Positions 24,700 to 36,170 of a stretch of DNA of 64,000 bases are shown here, one piece after another (positions within the stretch are counted from its first letter, which is position 1; each line of letters opens with the position of its first letter). Both the position numbers and the translations under genes were made by a program. A model generated the notes under the pieces. That model worked only from the letters and a program-made list of their open reading frames with translations. It was not told the DNA's origin and did not search any database. The stretch spans positions 929,120 to 993,119 of the forward strand of contig ML058342.1 of the NCBI GenBank assembly GCA_003013855.2, in the 5' to 3' direction. Source of the DNA: Liriodendron chinense. Taxonomy: Eukaryota > Streptophyta > Magnoliopsida > Magnoliales > Magnoliaceae.

Positions 24700-25260
24700 A
24701 CTCTCTAGCGAAGCAACAGACTCGAAATAAACAACCCTATGGAAATAAACAACCCTATCAAAATAACTCTTCTCGTGGTTGACACATAATTTCTCATTAT
24801 AAGTGTTATAAACAAGGATGATGTTCAGGTATCCCAATACTTGAGAACACGCACTTGTGATGTCAAGTATTGAACAGATCTTGACATTGGCCATTATTTT
24901 CAATATCTCATTAAGACGTGAGATAGGGGCTCTGGCCATCACATCCACTATGACGTAAATATGTTGCAAATTTAACCCACACTTGATCAAAATTTTGTGG
25001 ACGGACAGGATGTGCCCACATGTGTGCCACATGCCATTGTTATTGAAAGTGAAGAGGGCAGGCATGACACACAGAACAAAACTCTAACTCAAACTTTCCT
25101 GATTGAATTCTTTTTTGAGAAGTTTATCAAATTGACGCTGCATTTCTGCATGTTCTGCGGGGTTTACCTGGTATGGAGGAAAGCTTGACAGAATCGACCT
25201 AGGGACAAGATCAATTGTGTGTTGAGTGTCCCATTTGGGTAAAAATTCATCTCATAAATC
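24700..25260 (-). pseudogene. Gypsy reverse transcriptase remnant
   Basis: The minus strand reads WDTQHTIDLVPRSILSSFPP and EHAEMQRQFDKLLKKEF, then GMWHTCGHILSVHKI, APISRLNEILKIM, and after a gap LGYLNIILVYNTYNEKL. These are degenerate versions of the gypsy RT entry block, PI.RLDD.LD and Y.DDILVYS. The catalytic YxDD is degraded to YLNI. Confidence 0.7.
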
Positions 25261-25540
25261 ATATGGTGGGATATCACAAATCATGTGAGTGTCCACTATC
25301 ATATCCTCACTAGTTTCTTTTTCAAATTCATTTGTGCTCACCATGGTAAGAGACTTAGATTGGAACTCTACATCAATTAAATCACACATGACATCTAGAA
25401 GTGATGCGATCTCAATCTCTTCGAACTTTTCATCACTAGAACACATTCCTTCATAGTCAAAATTGGTGAGTGATGCTTCAATTTCTTTCATTTCATAACT
25501 ATCGATTTCAGGCACGTACTCTTCTACTTCATAAACAACT
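25252..25540 (-). pseudogene. gag-pol linker remnant of the gypsy element
   Basis: An acidic minus-strand stretch (25252-25515) with no recognised domain lies between the gag-like region and the RT remnant, where the linker or protease region would be. No DSG/DTG protease motif was seen. Confidence 0.45.
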
Positions 25541-27860
25541 TATTTGGATTCTTCCAACGCGCCATACACCAAGGCATTATCTTGCTCCCAAGGAAATATA
25601 ATTGGTGTTGAATATTCCTCAAATTGTTCAGAAGTCGAGATTTCCTTAATGACGGGTTGGACCACTTTACAAGGAGGTAATGGCCATATGGGCTCTCTTT
25701 TTGGATGAGAAGGTGGGGCAACTCTCTTTTGAGCCAAGGGCTTTTGACGGTAAGAGATTGTAAGATATTTTTCTTTCAAACGCTCTTTTATCTCATCCCA
25801 TTGTGAGATCGAGGCCTCACCTCTCCACTCAATTCTTTGCTCCAAATCTGTCCAAAACGACTTGGCTTGGTCCACCAATTTTCACTTGGCAAACCTCACT
25901 CAACGGTTATCTGACATATCATTGAAATTGCGTCGGGTAGTCTAACACGACACCCTATGCATACACGTGCGGAAGCTTAAGGAGCAACTAGGATTATGGC
26001 TAAGTCCTAGAAAGAGGGAGGGGGGGTTAGCAAATCAAACTACGTAAGCGATAAACACTTCGGCTTTCAAACCTAAGTGGGTCTAATCAAAATACTAGCA
26101 AATAATAAATGCAATTAACAACCTAGTCTAATCAACACATGTGGACTAATGATGATGGATCAACAAAAGCTCAAGTCTACATGAGGTAGTGAAAGTACAT
26201 CTTGTGCATGTGGAGGTGCATATCAAGCGCTTAGCATACATTCCTAACTAAGCATACATAATTAACGAATTAAACACAATGCATAAAGAGAAATGAGCTC
26301 AAGAACAATCACAAACACAAGGATGTATAGTGGTTCGACTACTTGTCTACTCCACTCCCGGTTCAAGTACTCAACCCCTTTGAGCACACCGGCATTCACT
26401 AGGGAGTTTAAATCTGGTTCCTTCCAACCAAGGTGTTTTAACTCGGATCCACCCACCGGGGAGTTTACTGGTACCTCCCAACCTACACGTTTGCACCCGT
26501 GTTGGTGGCTCCCCCTTGGAGACTTTGTTTAGGCCTGACAAACAGGCTAAGGATCGACAAACGACCCTAGTTCGAGTTTGTTAAACAAACTTTACACTCA
26601 ACTCCTATAGGGAATTGAGTGGATGGACTCCTAACATGACAACCTTACTTGTCGGATTGAGCCCCTTTATAGCGCCGCTTTAGGTTGCTTCTTCTTGCTC
26701 TCCTGTGCTTGAATCCGCTCCCCTTGTGCTCACCCGATCTTTGACGCCGCTGCTTTGACAATGCTTCAGTTCCAAGATCAGCTACCTTGCATGTGATGCT
26801 CCATTGAGATGCCCAAGGTGCTAGGGAATGGTGAATCCTCTACAAATGGTAGAAAATAGGTTTCATAGAGGAATACACCTATTTGGACTCCTAGGTAGTG
26901 TTTAGACAAAGGGATTAACTATGATCAAGGTGTCTAAACCCTAGGAATTAAGAAGGAACAAGTCCATTCTCACGATGCCATTGAATGGCCCAAGCTTGTG
27001 ATGAAAACACAAGGAGAATTGCTTGCTATAGGTTTGGGATAGAGCCTCTGATGGTCTTTAGCAATGGTGGCTTCTATCTCCTCAAAATTCCCTCTCTCAC
27101 ACTAAAAAACGAATCCCCCTCTTTAAATAGATTTTCTTCCAACAGTAAAAAAATGGGCAGATTCGTACATATCCGATTGATCGGAAACCAGTCCGATTGA
27201 TTGCAAACCAGTCCAGTGGATTCTCTAGAAGATATTTTGATTGATCGGAAACATGGTCCGATTGATCGGACTGACCCCTTTCGATGGATCGGAAGACTGT
27301 CCGATTGATCGAAAATATGTCCAGTGGATTTTCAAGTTTGCTGGAACAATTTTCGATTGATCGGAGTCCCATCGGAGCCAATGTCCGATTGATCAAAGAT
27401 CAATCGAAAACTGCTGTTTGAGCTGTTTTGATTACAGCAGCTTCCACCTCTTTAATTAGTCTAACTTATCATGTTTTTCATGGAGTTTTAAGACTAATGA
27501 TGATGACTAAGGGTATACCTAGTTGGTACAAGTCATCTAAGAGGTTATAGTTTTGGGTAGGTTCAAGGCAAGGCACACCAAGGCATCTCTCTTACCTGTT
27601 TCTTCATCCTTGATGTATCTGGTCCGTCTTGAGTCTTTGGTCTTCGTCTTCATTAGGCTCAATTGACACTAGACTCACTGACCTAAGTGATTGACAAATA
27701 AGGTGCACTAGAATGCCACAGAAAAGTGCACTAACAATCATACCAATCAAAATAGTAGTCCAAGTTTTCAAGCCAATCAACGAATGTTTGTGGGTCCATG
27801 TGACCACTAAAATAGGCGAAGTCATCAGAAATCGACTTTCCATTGGGTCTTGAAGGCCAC
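25540..27860 (-). pseudogene. Gypsy gag, split by a solo LTR
   Basis: Two minus-strand parts join across an insertion. The upstream part (about 27742-27860) reads DDFAYFSGHMDPQTFVDWLE, then YYFDWYD. The downstream part (25540-25922) continues MSDNR.VRFAK.KLVDQAK, then FWTDLEQRIEWRGEASISQW and DEIKERLKEKYL, the conserved retrotransposon gag core. The break coincides with the duplicated target ATCAT, so removing 25923-27741 restores the frame across it. Confidence 0.8.
25923..27736 (-). mobile_element. 1.8-kb solo LTR inserted in gag
   Basis: Bounded by TG...CA (TGAAATTGCG...GCACTAACA) and by the perfect target duplication ATCAT (25918-25922 and 27737-27741). Its minus-strand start TGTTAGTGCACTTTTCTGTG matches the plus-strand element at 34787, so the LTR is oriented minus. 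It contains nine or so CCGATTGATCGG-type palindromes (27167-27405) and a minus-strand TATA-like CTATAAAGG near 26670. No coding capacity. Confidence 0.82.
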
Positions 27861-28436
27861 ACGACAACAGTTAATGGCCTTGAAGTTCTCAAACACCCAT
27901 ACTCCATTACAGGGAGACTCTACACGATCCTATATGCTCCTAGACAACTCCAATGACCCTAGATGGACCTATATATTAAAAAGGACGACTTTCCTAATTT
28001 TCCAGCAATGTAACCGATAAATTAACTAATAATTTCATAATTTCAGCAATATGAATTACCGAAATTGACTAAGAAAAATTCAGCGGTACATATATCAGAA
28101 ATATACCACTTTAGGATGCCTAATATGAGATTGGAAATAATGCATGAACTTACACGCTTCCTAACTCTACTCTCACCAAACCAGAATATTCTAATTCAAG
28201 AAATTCTTAAATTTGGAAACTTTCAAAAAATGATTTTTTTTCTTCTAAAAATAGCTAATTTTGAAAATCAGATTTTCTAAGTCTGGAAAACACTAAATCT
28301 GGACACTACGACCCAAATCTAAAAATTTTCTAAATTCGAAAACTTATTAAAAATGGAAAGTTTCTATTTTTTGAAACTTTCTAAATTTGATTTTTTTTTT
28401 AAAACGACCTAAAGTGAAACCCTAAGTTGATAACTT

Positions 28437-29091
28437 GATCTAGACACAACCATGCAAAACCCTAAGCTCTGATACAAAAAATTTGACATAAGATGGCCTA
28501 AGCTTTCATGCATGTATGAGACATAAAATTTAGTGGAATAAATCAAGTAATCTAAATTAAACATTCAACAACTATCATCATAATCAAGAAAAATATAAGG
28601 GAAACATGCAATAAAAGTGTAATACTCCGAAAATTTAGTACATGAGTAGGTACACGAGTGTTATAGTTCACACATTAGAATTTAAATTTTAGGCCGCGTC
28701 GTTCCTATGCATACACACACATCACACTTTTATACGTATTCTGACACTTTTCAGACCTCTAAAAAAACTTAGTATACTTAGTTAAGTCGATCTAGACACA
28801 ACCATGCAAAACCCTAAGCTCTGATACAAAAAATTTGACGGAAGACGGCCTAAGCTTTCATGCATGTATGAGACATAAAATTTAGTGGAATAAATTAAGT
28901 AATCTAAATTAAACATTCAACAACTATCATCATAATCGAGAAAAATATAAGGGAAACATGCAATAAAAGTGTAATACCCCGAAAATTTAGTACATGAGTA
29001 GGTACACGAGTGTTATAGTTCATACGTTAGAATTTAAATTTTAGGCCGCGTCGATCCTACGCATACACACACGTCACACTTTTATACGTAT
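28437..29091. repeat. 303-bp tandem duplication across a nested LTR junction
   Basis: 28437-28739 and 28789-29091 are direct copies differing at about ten positions, separated by a 49-bp filler (28740-28788). Each copy contains the primer-binding site, the first 134 bp of the gypsy LTR, the AAAAG target and the first ~122 bp of the solo LTR, so the duplication arose after both insertions. Confidence 0.85.
28458..28477 (-). promoter_or_regulatory. Primer-binding site (initiator tRNA-Met type)
   Basis: The minus strand reads TTGTATCAGAGCTTAGGGTT, six bases inside the 5' LTR edge. It is close to the common plant retrotransposon site TGGTATCAGAGC. A second copy at 28810-28829 comes from the tandem duplication. 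Confidence 0.75.
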
Positions 29092-30338
29092 ATAAATCTG
29101 ATCCGTACATCTCATCCATCACCAGGCATATGCTTATATCATTGATTTCCCAACCCAATAAACACTCTAGGAATTTAGAATCATTTAAATTATAATTTAG
29201 TTAATTATTTAATAAATTAAATAACTTTAATATTGATAAATTAATATTAAATAATTCAAAGAGAATTTTAGTATGGTCACTTTATCAAAGTTGCTCAGAA
29301 TAAGCCCTAGAATAGTGTAGAAGTATTAGGTTTCACAAAACTCGTAAATTTACATTATTTACGAAAATGCCATTAGTTAAACTTAATTTAGATCACCAAT
29401 TTTAAGTATTGTGGTTTCTGACAATCACTTTTATGCAAAACTTCATATAGGAACTTTTTGACACATTTTAGCCGTATACGTCGAATTGCAGCCGTCTGAT
29501 AGTCCTATAAATGCCCTAATCAGAAAGTTGATCGTAAGTGGTCCACCTAACCTCAGATCTATTCAAATTTTGTTTTCAGGGGCTAAAATTATATGGCCTA
29601 CCTGCGAGATGGAGTGGATTTCATAAAAGAATTTAGGTGGGACCTGCGTGTGCAATTCACACATTTTGCCTACGGTCAAACCACGTTGATCGCGAACCGA
29701 TCGCAGCGTCTTCTCCACGGACGACGCTGCGACAATGTCGTTGCTGCCAACGCTGTCGGTCCACACCATCAATCATGTGGTCCCCATTTGGCACATCCAA
29801 ACCGTCCATCCATTCTCTTTGCCCCACAACAACATTCCTTTCAAATATCTTCTCCATTCTCTGGACACCCGTTCCTCTTCAAATCATCGTCCAAATCAGA
29901 AAACCCCAAGATCCGCAGATTTGCTTTGCATGGGTGGGCCGTCCTTCTTCCAGACATTCGTGTGGACCCCACCTAGGTCTCCAACGTTCCTTATTGTTTG
30001 ATAATTCTAGGAAAGAAGTTTCCTTGTTTGACTCGAATATGAGTTTGTGAAATCCGTCGTAAACATCATTATCCAAACATCCGATTTCCTTGCTATATAA
30101 CGTCAATCCAGACCGATCATTCCTTTTTAGATGGAGTTCCGACCCTAACTGGAAACCTATACAAAACATCTGCAACCTATTCAAACCGAAATTCCCTTCC
30201 TTGCGTGAGACGTAAGCTACCAAAATCAGGTTTCTTAGCTTGATCCCCAGGTTAACCCTTCTCTATAAAAAAAAAAACTCTCCCTTAGGCAGGGCCGTGC
30301 ACTGGTTAGAGAGAGAGAGAGAGAGAGAAAATCGTGAG

Positions 30339-30385
<47 letters not shown>

Positions 30386-31927
30386 AGTAGCTATTGCTAC
30401 TGTTGCTGGGGCAACATCCCAGACGAAAAGAAGAGAGAAAGAAGTAGAAGAAAGAGGAAAGGAAGAAAGAAGAAATAAGAAGGAAGAAGGAAATAAAGAA
30501 GAAAGAAGAAGGAGAGAGAAGGAAGGAAGAAGAAAGAAGGAGACCAAGTCGACTCGCTGAGTTAACTTAGATTCGAGTTAGGTCCTATTTGAAGCCTAGA
30601 GATCAGCAAATCTGTGAGTGATTCATCTCAGAAACTTCTAGTTAATTTCTATTTTCATGTGTATGTTATTCTCCAGATTCAACTTCCAACTCTCTTTGCT
30701 ATGGATCTTAGGTATAGGTCCATCACCTCAACCCTTTTCCTGAATTAAGTTTAGGATTTCACTCTGTTATCATACATAGTTCGGATCCTAGGTAAGGGAT
30801 CCATCTTTCATTTTCATTCTTAAGATTCTTCTTTCAATATTTCTTTCCTTGTTAGTTTCTTTTCTCAACATTCTTTTTCTCGTTGCGCAAATCGAAATTT
30901 TAAGAATACTATTAACTTAGGCTACATACTTACGATGTCAACAATGTACAACCCTAGATAGTTGTAGCATTATCCAAATTCTACGTAGTATTCTCATTAC
31001 ACTTCCTAATAGACACTCACCTAGAGTTTGAATAAAGAGACCCCTAACGAAGTTAATGCATGCATGGTGTGATTTGATTGAATGATGAATTGCATTATGT
31101 GCTTAATGAATGCTTCCATAAACTCATGACGTGTGCATACATTTATACAATGCGACAGAATAGGAGCATGGTTGATTTGACTCCTTGCGTGCATGGTTGA
31201 TTTGCCGCCTCGCTGTACTGGTTAGGTAAGCATGGTTGATTTGCGACAGGTTCCTAATGTTCAGTGGCAGCGAGTTCTGGTTGCTTATTCAGCATGGTTG
31301 ATTTGCTCGGTTGGATTAGTGGTGCATGGTTGATTTGCCCACTGGCGTGCATGATTGATTTGCCGCCTCGCTGTACTGGTTAGGTGAGCATGGTTGATTT
31401 GCGACAGGTTCCTAATGTTCAGTGGCAGCGAGTTCCTAGACATTTATTACTCTCACATGTATCATAACATACATGACATCACGATCATCATGTTCCATTT
31501 ATAATAAATCATAAAGTGTATCAATCATAACCTCATCCTTGTATATTTCATACAATTCTATCTGTTGATGATTCACATCCTATCTTTTATTAACTGGAAT
31601 ATTACCTGTGATGGAAATGACCTCACTGGGCTTTTAGCTCACCAAAATCACCACAATTCTTATAGGTTTTTAGGAGGAAAAAGACGTAGACGGAGCAGAG
31701 TATTCAGATGGTCATATGTGATTCAAACGCCAACCGTAGTCGATTTATTTTGTAAAATTCAGTGTAATAAGACATTAGTGGAAAAGAAACTTTATATTTG
31801 GGATTTCTTTTAGTTATGCGATGTGTGGAATGGAATCTCATGGAATCTACGCTCGAATTTTTAATTCACACCCTGGAACTCGGGCTTTGAGTTGTTGTAC
31901 TTGAGTCTCGAATTTCGGGGCGTGACA
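28970..31927 (+). mobile_element. 3.0-kb solo LTR with TGTAATACCCCG/CGGGGCGTGACA ends
   Basis: Perfect target duplication AAAAG (28965-28969 and 31928-31932). The ends form an extended imperfect inverted repeat, TGTAATACCCCGAAAAT against TGTCACGCCCCGAAAT. There is no coding sequence. Inside: TATA-like boxes (TCCTATAAATG at about 29503; CTCTATAAAAA at about 30261), GA-rich tracts (30308-30380) and a purine-rich stretch to 30545. GCATGGTTGATTTG repeats lie at 31180-31400. A related LTR in opposite orientation is at 52048-55067. Confidence 0.85.
31189..31438. repeat. GCATGGTTGATTTG repeats inside the solo LTR
   Basis: The word GCATGGTTGATTTG (or one-base variants) occurs about eight times between 31160 and 31400. 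A longer unit containing CCGCCTCGCTGTACTGGTTA and GACAGGTTCCTAATGTTCAG occurs twice, about 160 bp apart. Confidence 0.8.
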
Positions 31928-32732
31928 AAAAGGGGTCATCATCACAATCTCACAGTGAGGGTTTCAAATCATGCATGGATGGGATCCAATCCGGTGAGGG
32001 ATGAAACCTCCCAATCTTGCATGATTATGATCCAAACGCTCAATAAGGTTCACTAGTCCGAAGAATCAAGGGATTTATCGGAATATGAAAATAAAAATCT
32101 GAGTAACAAACGTTTTGTGATCAAATTTTAAATTTGAGATAATGGGTAATATGAGAAATAAGATTGAAGAAAAGGAGAAGAAAAAGAAGGAGGAAAGAAG
32201 AAAGAATAGTGGATGATGAAGGAAGAAGAAGGAAGATAAGAGGAGAGAGATCACCAAAGAGGAGAGGGAGATAGCCACAAGCTTCTTCTTTTAATAAAAT
32301 CAATAGCATAATGAGAACCAAGGTTAGGGCAATACTCTTATAAAATTCAGAATTAACATAATTACCAAAATACCCCTACTAACAAAATTTAGAAAAAAGA
32401 CATTCGTACAAAAAAACGTACACACACTGACCCAAAACTCAAATAATTAAAAGTGCATAAAATAAAATCAAATCTAAGATGTTCAATGGCTTCCGATAAT
32501 GATACAATGAAAGTGGCCCACGAGGAACCAACGGTCCGATCACATCATCCTCATGATCCAACGGTCCAATGATTTCCTCTAAGCAACTTACACATGCCAC
32601 GAAGACATGTGTAAGGTCTTCACTATGATTTAGGAACTTTGACTCGATCTAGACCCATCATCAAACCATATGGACACGGGCATAACTTGTCTCCGATGCT
32701 AGTACACTCTAAAGGGCTTGATGTCCACATTA

Positions 32733-32835
32733 GTTCATGGTTTGGAGTACCCATTATGGTGAAAATCCGTTATAGTGTGAGCGCATGTGTAAAAAGGAAA
32801 AAAAAAAAAAAAGGAAAAAGGAAAAAAAAATGAAA
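32733..32835 (+). mobile_element. SINE copy 2, right part with A-rich tail
   Basis: It resumes with GTTCATGGTTTGGAGTACCC and CATTATGGTG, matching copy 1 from 22743 onward, and ends in an A-rich tail (32792-32830). The B box is mutated (GGTTTGGAGTACCC), so it is probably inactive. Confidence 0.65.
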
Positions 32836-32947
32836 GCATAACAAAAAAAATCACAATATTTCAAAATTTAAGTGGGCCATAACATGCAATGGTCAGGATA
32901 TTATTGGAAAAAATTGAATGGTTACAACTGACCAACAGGTAGTTTTG

Positions 32948-32953
32948 CCATTC

Positions 32954-33039
<86 letters not shown>
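32948..33039. repeat. (AT)n microsatellite, about 46 units
   Basis: Perfect AT run. Flanking DNA (32840-32945 and 33040-33305) shows no gene. Confidence 0.97.
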
Positions 33040-33042
<3 letters not shown>

Positions 33043-33309
33043 TGACCCAAAAGGTGATAAAATTATGTCAAGCTCAAGAACACAGTTACTTCTAAAGTTT
33101 ACCATATTAGGTTGGTTTTTGTCTAGTTAGGTCGGAAGTGAGAGGGATTTGGTAAAAATCGGTAGAACTAACTTACATCACTATGAATGGTCCATTGACT
33201 AAACTTCAGCAAAAAGGTTCTCAATCCTTGGATTGGTACCCTTCAAATTTACATCAAGAGGCAAAATGAGTTAATGGCTCCTATTGAATGGATAAGTGAG
33301 AATGAAGGG

Positions 33310-34455
33310 AGCAGATTAGATGTGGCCTGACCTCACCCAAGATGGGGTCCACCTTAATGTCTGTACTCTATATCCACACTACCCTTCTGTTTTTCCATGT
33401 CATTTTAGGGCATGAGCCCAAAAATGAAGAAGATCCAATCTCAGGTGGACCACACTATAGGAAACTAGGGTTGAAAGTCAAGTGGGTTGGATCAAGTTGG
33501 TACTCAACCCTAACCCAACCCAAGGTTCCTATACCCCAACCCTAACCCAACCCAACCCAACCTCGGGTTGGGAATTCTCAAACCAAGCCTAACCCAAGCA
33601 GGTTCGGCGCATTGATCAGGTTGGTCAAGTCGATACATGCTAATATTTTCATTATTACATTAGTTTATTATGTTTCAATACACGTCTTATTTTTTTTGTA
33701 CTTATGGTTTTATTAATTATATAAGTAGTTTTATTGTAAAGAACTTCACTTTTTCTAAACAAACAAGTTAAAATATAAGACAACAACTCTTTTAACACTC
33801 AAGCATATTAAATTCAAACATATCAAATTTCAATCATTATATGTTTACTTATTAAAATAATATAAACTAATAAGTTTACTTAACTAAAGTATAATAAAAT
33901 TATAAGTAACTTGTATATAGATCGGGTTCGGGTTGGGTCGGGCAACTCGAGACCTCAACCCAAGCCCGACCCAAGCTTTATCGGGTTGGTGTTTGCATAG
34001 CCCAAGCTTGAGATCGGATCCAATACTTCCTACCCAAGCCCAACCCAATGCTGGGTCGGTCAAAGGTCGTTTGGGTTGAACCCGCCCGACTTTCAGCCAT
34101 ATAGGAAACCGTGGTGATTGAATGTGCTACCACTAAAAACTTCCTAGGACCCACCATAGGGTTTCCATAATGTTTATTTGCATCCAACCTATTGATAGGG
34201 TATAATACCTGGACGAAGAGATAAAACAAATATTAGCTTGATCCAAAATTTTAATGGCCCATTAATAGGTTAATCATCACTTTTTCCTATGGTATGGTCC
34301 ACCTGAGAATTGGATTTGTTTCATTTTTGGGTTAATACCCTAAAATGATATGAAAAATGGATAGGCAACGTAGATATAGAATACATACATCAAGGTGGGC
34401 CTCACAGTAAGGTTTGCACCATATTAGGTGAGGCAAGGGCCACACCTAATTTGCT
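33310..34455. mobile_element. Palindromic MITE with a hAT-like element inside
   Basis: The left end GCAGATTAGATGTGGCC, then TGACCTCACC, is mirrored by GTGAGGCAAGGGCCACACCT and AATTTGC at 34428-34455. The inner words GGGCATGAGCCCAAAAATGA and GGTGGACCACACTATAGGAAA run up to the insertion at 33466 and resume after 34109. Confidence 0.8.
33466..34101. mobile_element. 636-bp hAT-like element, perfect 8-bp target duplication
   Basis: TAGGAAAC flanks both sides (33458-33465 and 34102-34109). Ends: TAGGGTTGAAAGTCAAGTGG and, inverted, TATGGCTGAAAGTCGGGCGG. Subterminal tracts of CCCAACCC/GGGTTGGG words lie on both sides of an AT-rich core. No transposase. Confidence 0.85.
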
Positions 34456-34786
34456 TTCGAGAATGAATGGTTAGAATGGTCATATTGGTACAATTTTTTT
34501 AATAATGGGCCATCTCATTAGTAATCTTGCTGCAAGCAATCCTATAGGGCAAAGAAAAGATGTTATAAGGTGAACTAGTGTGGAACATACCATACACATA
34601 GGAATTGCATATGGTGTTTATTTACACTACCCATTTTTTTACATTCTTACATGACCAATAAGATACTGCCACATGTTGACACTACGAGTTTGATACTGTT
34701 AAAATCATATCCATGTCTCCTGAGGATATCTTTTATCCTTTTCTTTAGGCGATATACCTTTCGCCATAAATACGATGGCACAAAAC

Positions 34787-36170
34787 TGTTAGTGCACTTT
34801 TATGTGGTATACTAGTGCACATTATTTGTCAATCATGTGTGTCCATGTGTTTGTGTTCATGTATTGTAATGTCGATTGAGCCTTGGCAAGCTGAAGACCG
34901 AAGATTCAAGTGGACAAGAAGCATCAAGGAAAAAGAATAAGTAAAAGAGATACCTTAACGACCCTAACCATTATAACGACAATACCCTAAACTTCTAGAT
35001 GAGTTGGACCATATAGGTAAACCCTTAAGATAATCATCATTAGCCTTAGAACATTTAAAAAAATATGATAAGTTAGGCTAATAAAAGAAGTGCTAACTGA
35101 TGTAAACAAATTGGTCCAGACAGTAGTTTTCGATTGGTGTTCGATACCATCGAAAATGATTTTGATGGGTCTTCAATGCCATCGAAGACCAGTCCAATCC
35201 CATCGAACATATATCCAGCAACATTTGTATACTCTTAGGACAGTTCTTCGATGCCATCGGACAGCTTTTCGATCCCATCAAAATGGCTGATTTGATGACA
35301 TCGAAGAATGTTTGATGCCATCAAAATGGATATCCAGCAACATCAGCAACTCTCTGGATAGTTCTTCGATTACATCAAAGTGGGACTTCGACCCCCTCAA
35401 AGGTACTTTGATTCCATCAAAGATGAGTTTGATGCCATCAAAGCGAGCATTTTTCTGCCTGTTTTATGACCATTGGGGCTTTATCTATAAAAGCAGGGGA
35501 TTCGTTTTTTTGGGCTTAAGTGATGGATTTTAGATATTTAGAAGCCACCATTGTTGTATACACTCATAGGCTCAAATCTTAACCCATTCAAGTAATCTTT
35601 CTTGTGATTCATCACAAGCATGGAGCATTTAAAGCTTATGAAGAAGATGATCTCGTTCCCTCTTAATTTCTAGAATTTTAGGCACCTTGACCATAGGTAA
35701 AACCTTTGTCTAAACACATCCTAGAGATCCAATTAGGTGTATTCCTCTAGGCGACCATTTCCTACTAGTTGTAGAGAATTAACCACCTCCCATCACCCTT
35801 GGACATCTCATGAAGATTACATGTAAGGAGATTGATCGTTGGAGCTGAGGCATTGACAACGCACCCACAACAAGATCGAGGGAGCAAATGGGAGCTAATT
35901 GAAGTATGAGAGAGCAGAGATTAAGCAACTCAAAGAGGCGTTGAACAATAAGCTTATCCAACAAGTAAGTGACGTTATTTAGAGTCCATTGCACTCTCAT
36001 TATTGAGAGTCCATTGCACTCTTTCCATTTGTTGGTTAGAGTGTAAGAGTTTGGTTTCAAACCTGATCCAGGTTCATTAGTTGAATCTTGGCTCATTAGT
36101 TGAGCCTAAAAGTTTAGGTTCATTAGTTAAACCTTGACTCATTTATTGAGTCTAAAAATGATTTTAAATC
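34787..36170 (+). mobile_element. Second copy of the 1.8-kb LTR family, 3' end not found
   Basis: It starts TGTTAGTGCACTTTTATGTG and stays colinear with the minus strand of 25923-27736: TTATTTGTCAATCA, the palindrome array (35118-35450), AGGTGTATTCCTCTAGG, ACATCTCATGAAGATTACAT, GGAGTCCATCC-like words and AGAGTGTAAGAGTTTGG. The expected GCAATTTCA end is absent, so the copy is truncated or diverged beyond about 36170. Confidence 0.7.

Larger units (their letters stand above)
23139..32732 (-). mobile_element. Ty3-gypsy retrotransposon, internally deleted and nested
   Basis: Flanked by GTTCA at 23134-23138 and 32733-32737. The LTRs share sequence: 23139-24067 against 28836-28969 plus 31933-32732 (929 and 934 bp once the insertion is removed). 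On the minus strand the order is 5' LTR, tRNA-Met-type primer site, gag, linker, partial RT, integrase C-terminus, 3' LTR. Protease, most of RT, RNase H and the integrase core are missing and the frames are broken, so it is non-autonomous. LTR ends read TGACG...ATTA on the plus strand; the left one is canonical and the right one is not. By eye the LTRs differ at roughly a tenth of positions, implying an old insertion. Confidence 0.85.
28836..32732 (-). repeat. 5' LTR of the gypsy element, interrupted
   Basis: Made of 28836-28969 and 31933-32732, separated by the 3.0-kb solo LTR. Rejoining at AAAAG gives 934 bp, colinear with the 3' LTR at 23139-24067. An extra partial copy (28484-28617) results from the tandem duplication. 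Confidence 0.82.

Noticed and set aside
30240..30560. Arg/Glu-rich ORF and its serine/leucine-rich antisense
   Set aside because: Both arise from GA-rich simple sequence inside a solo LTR.
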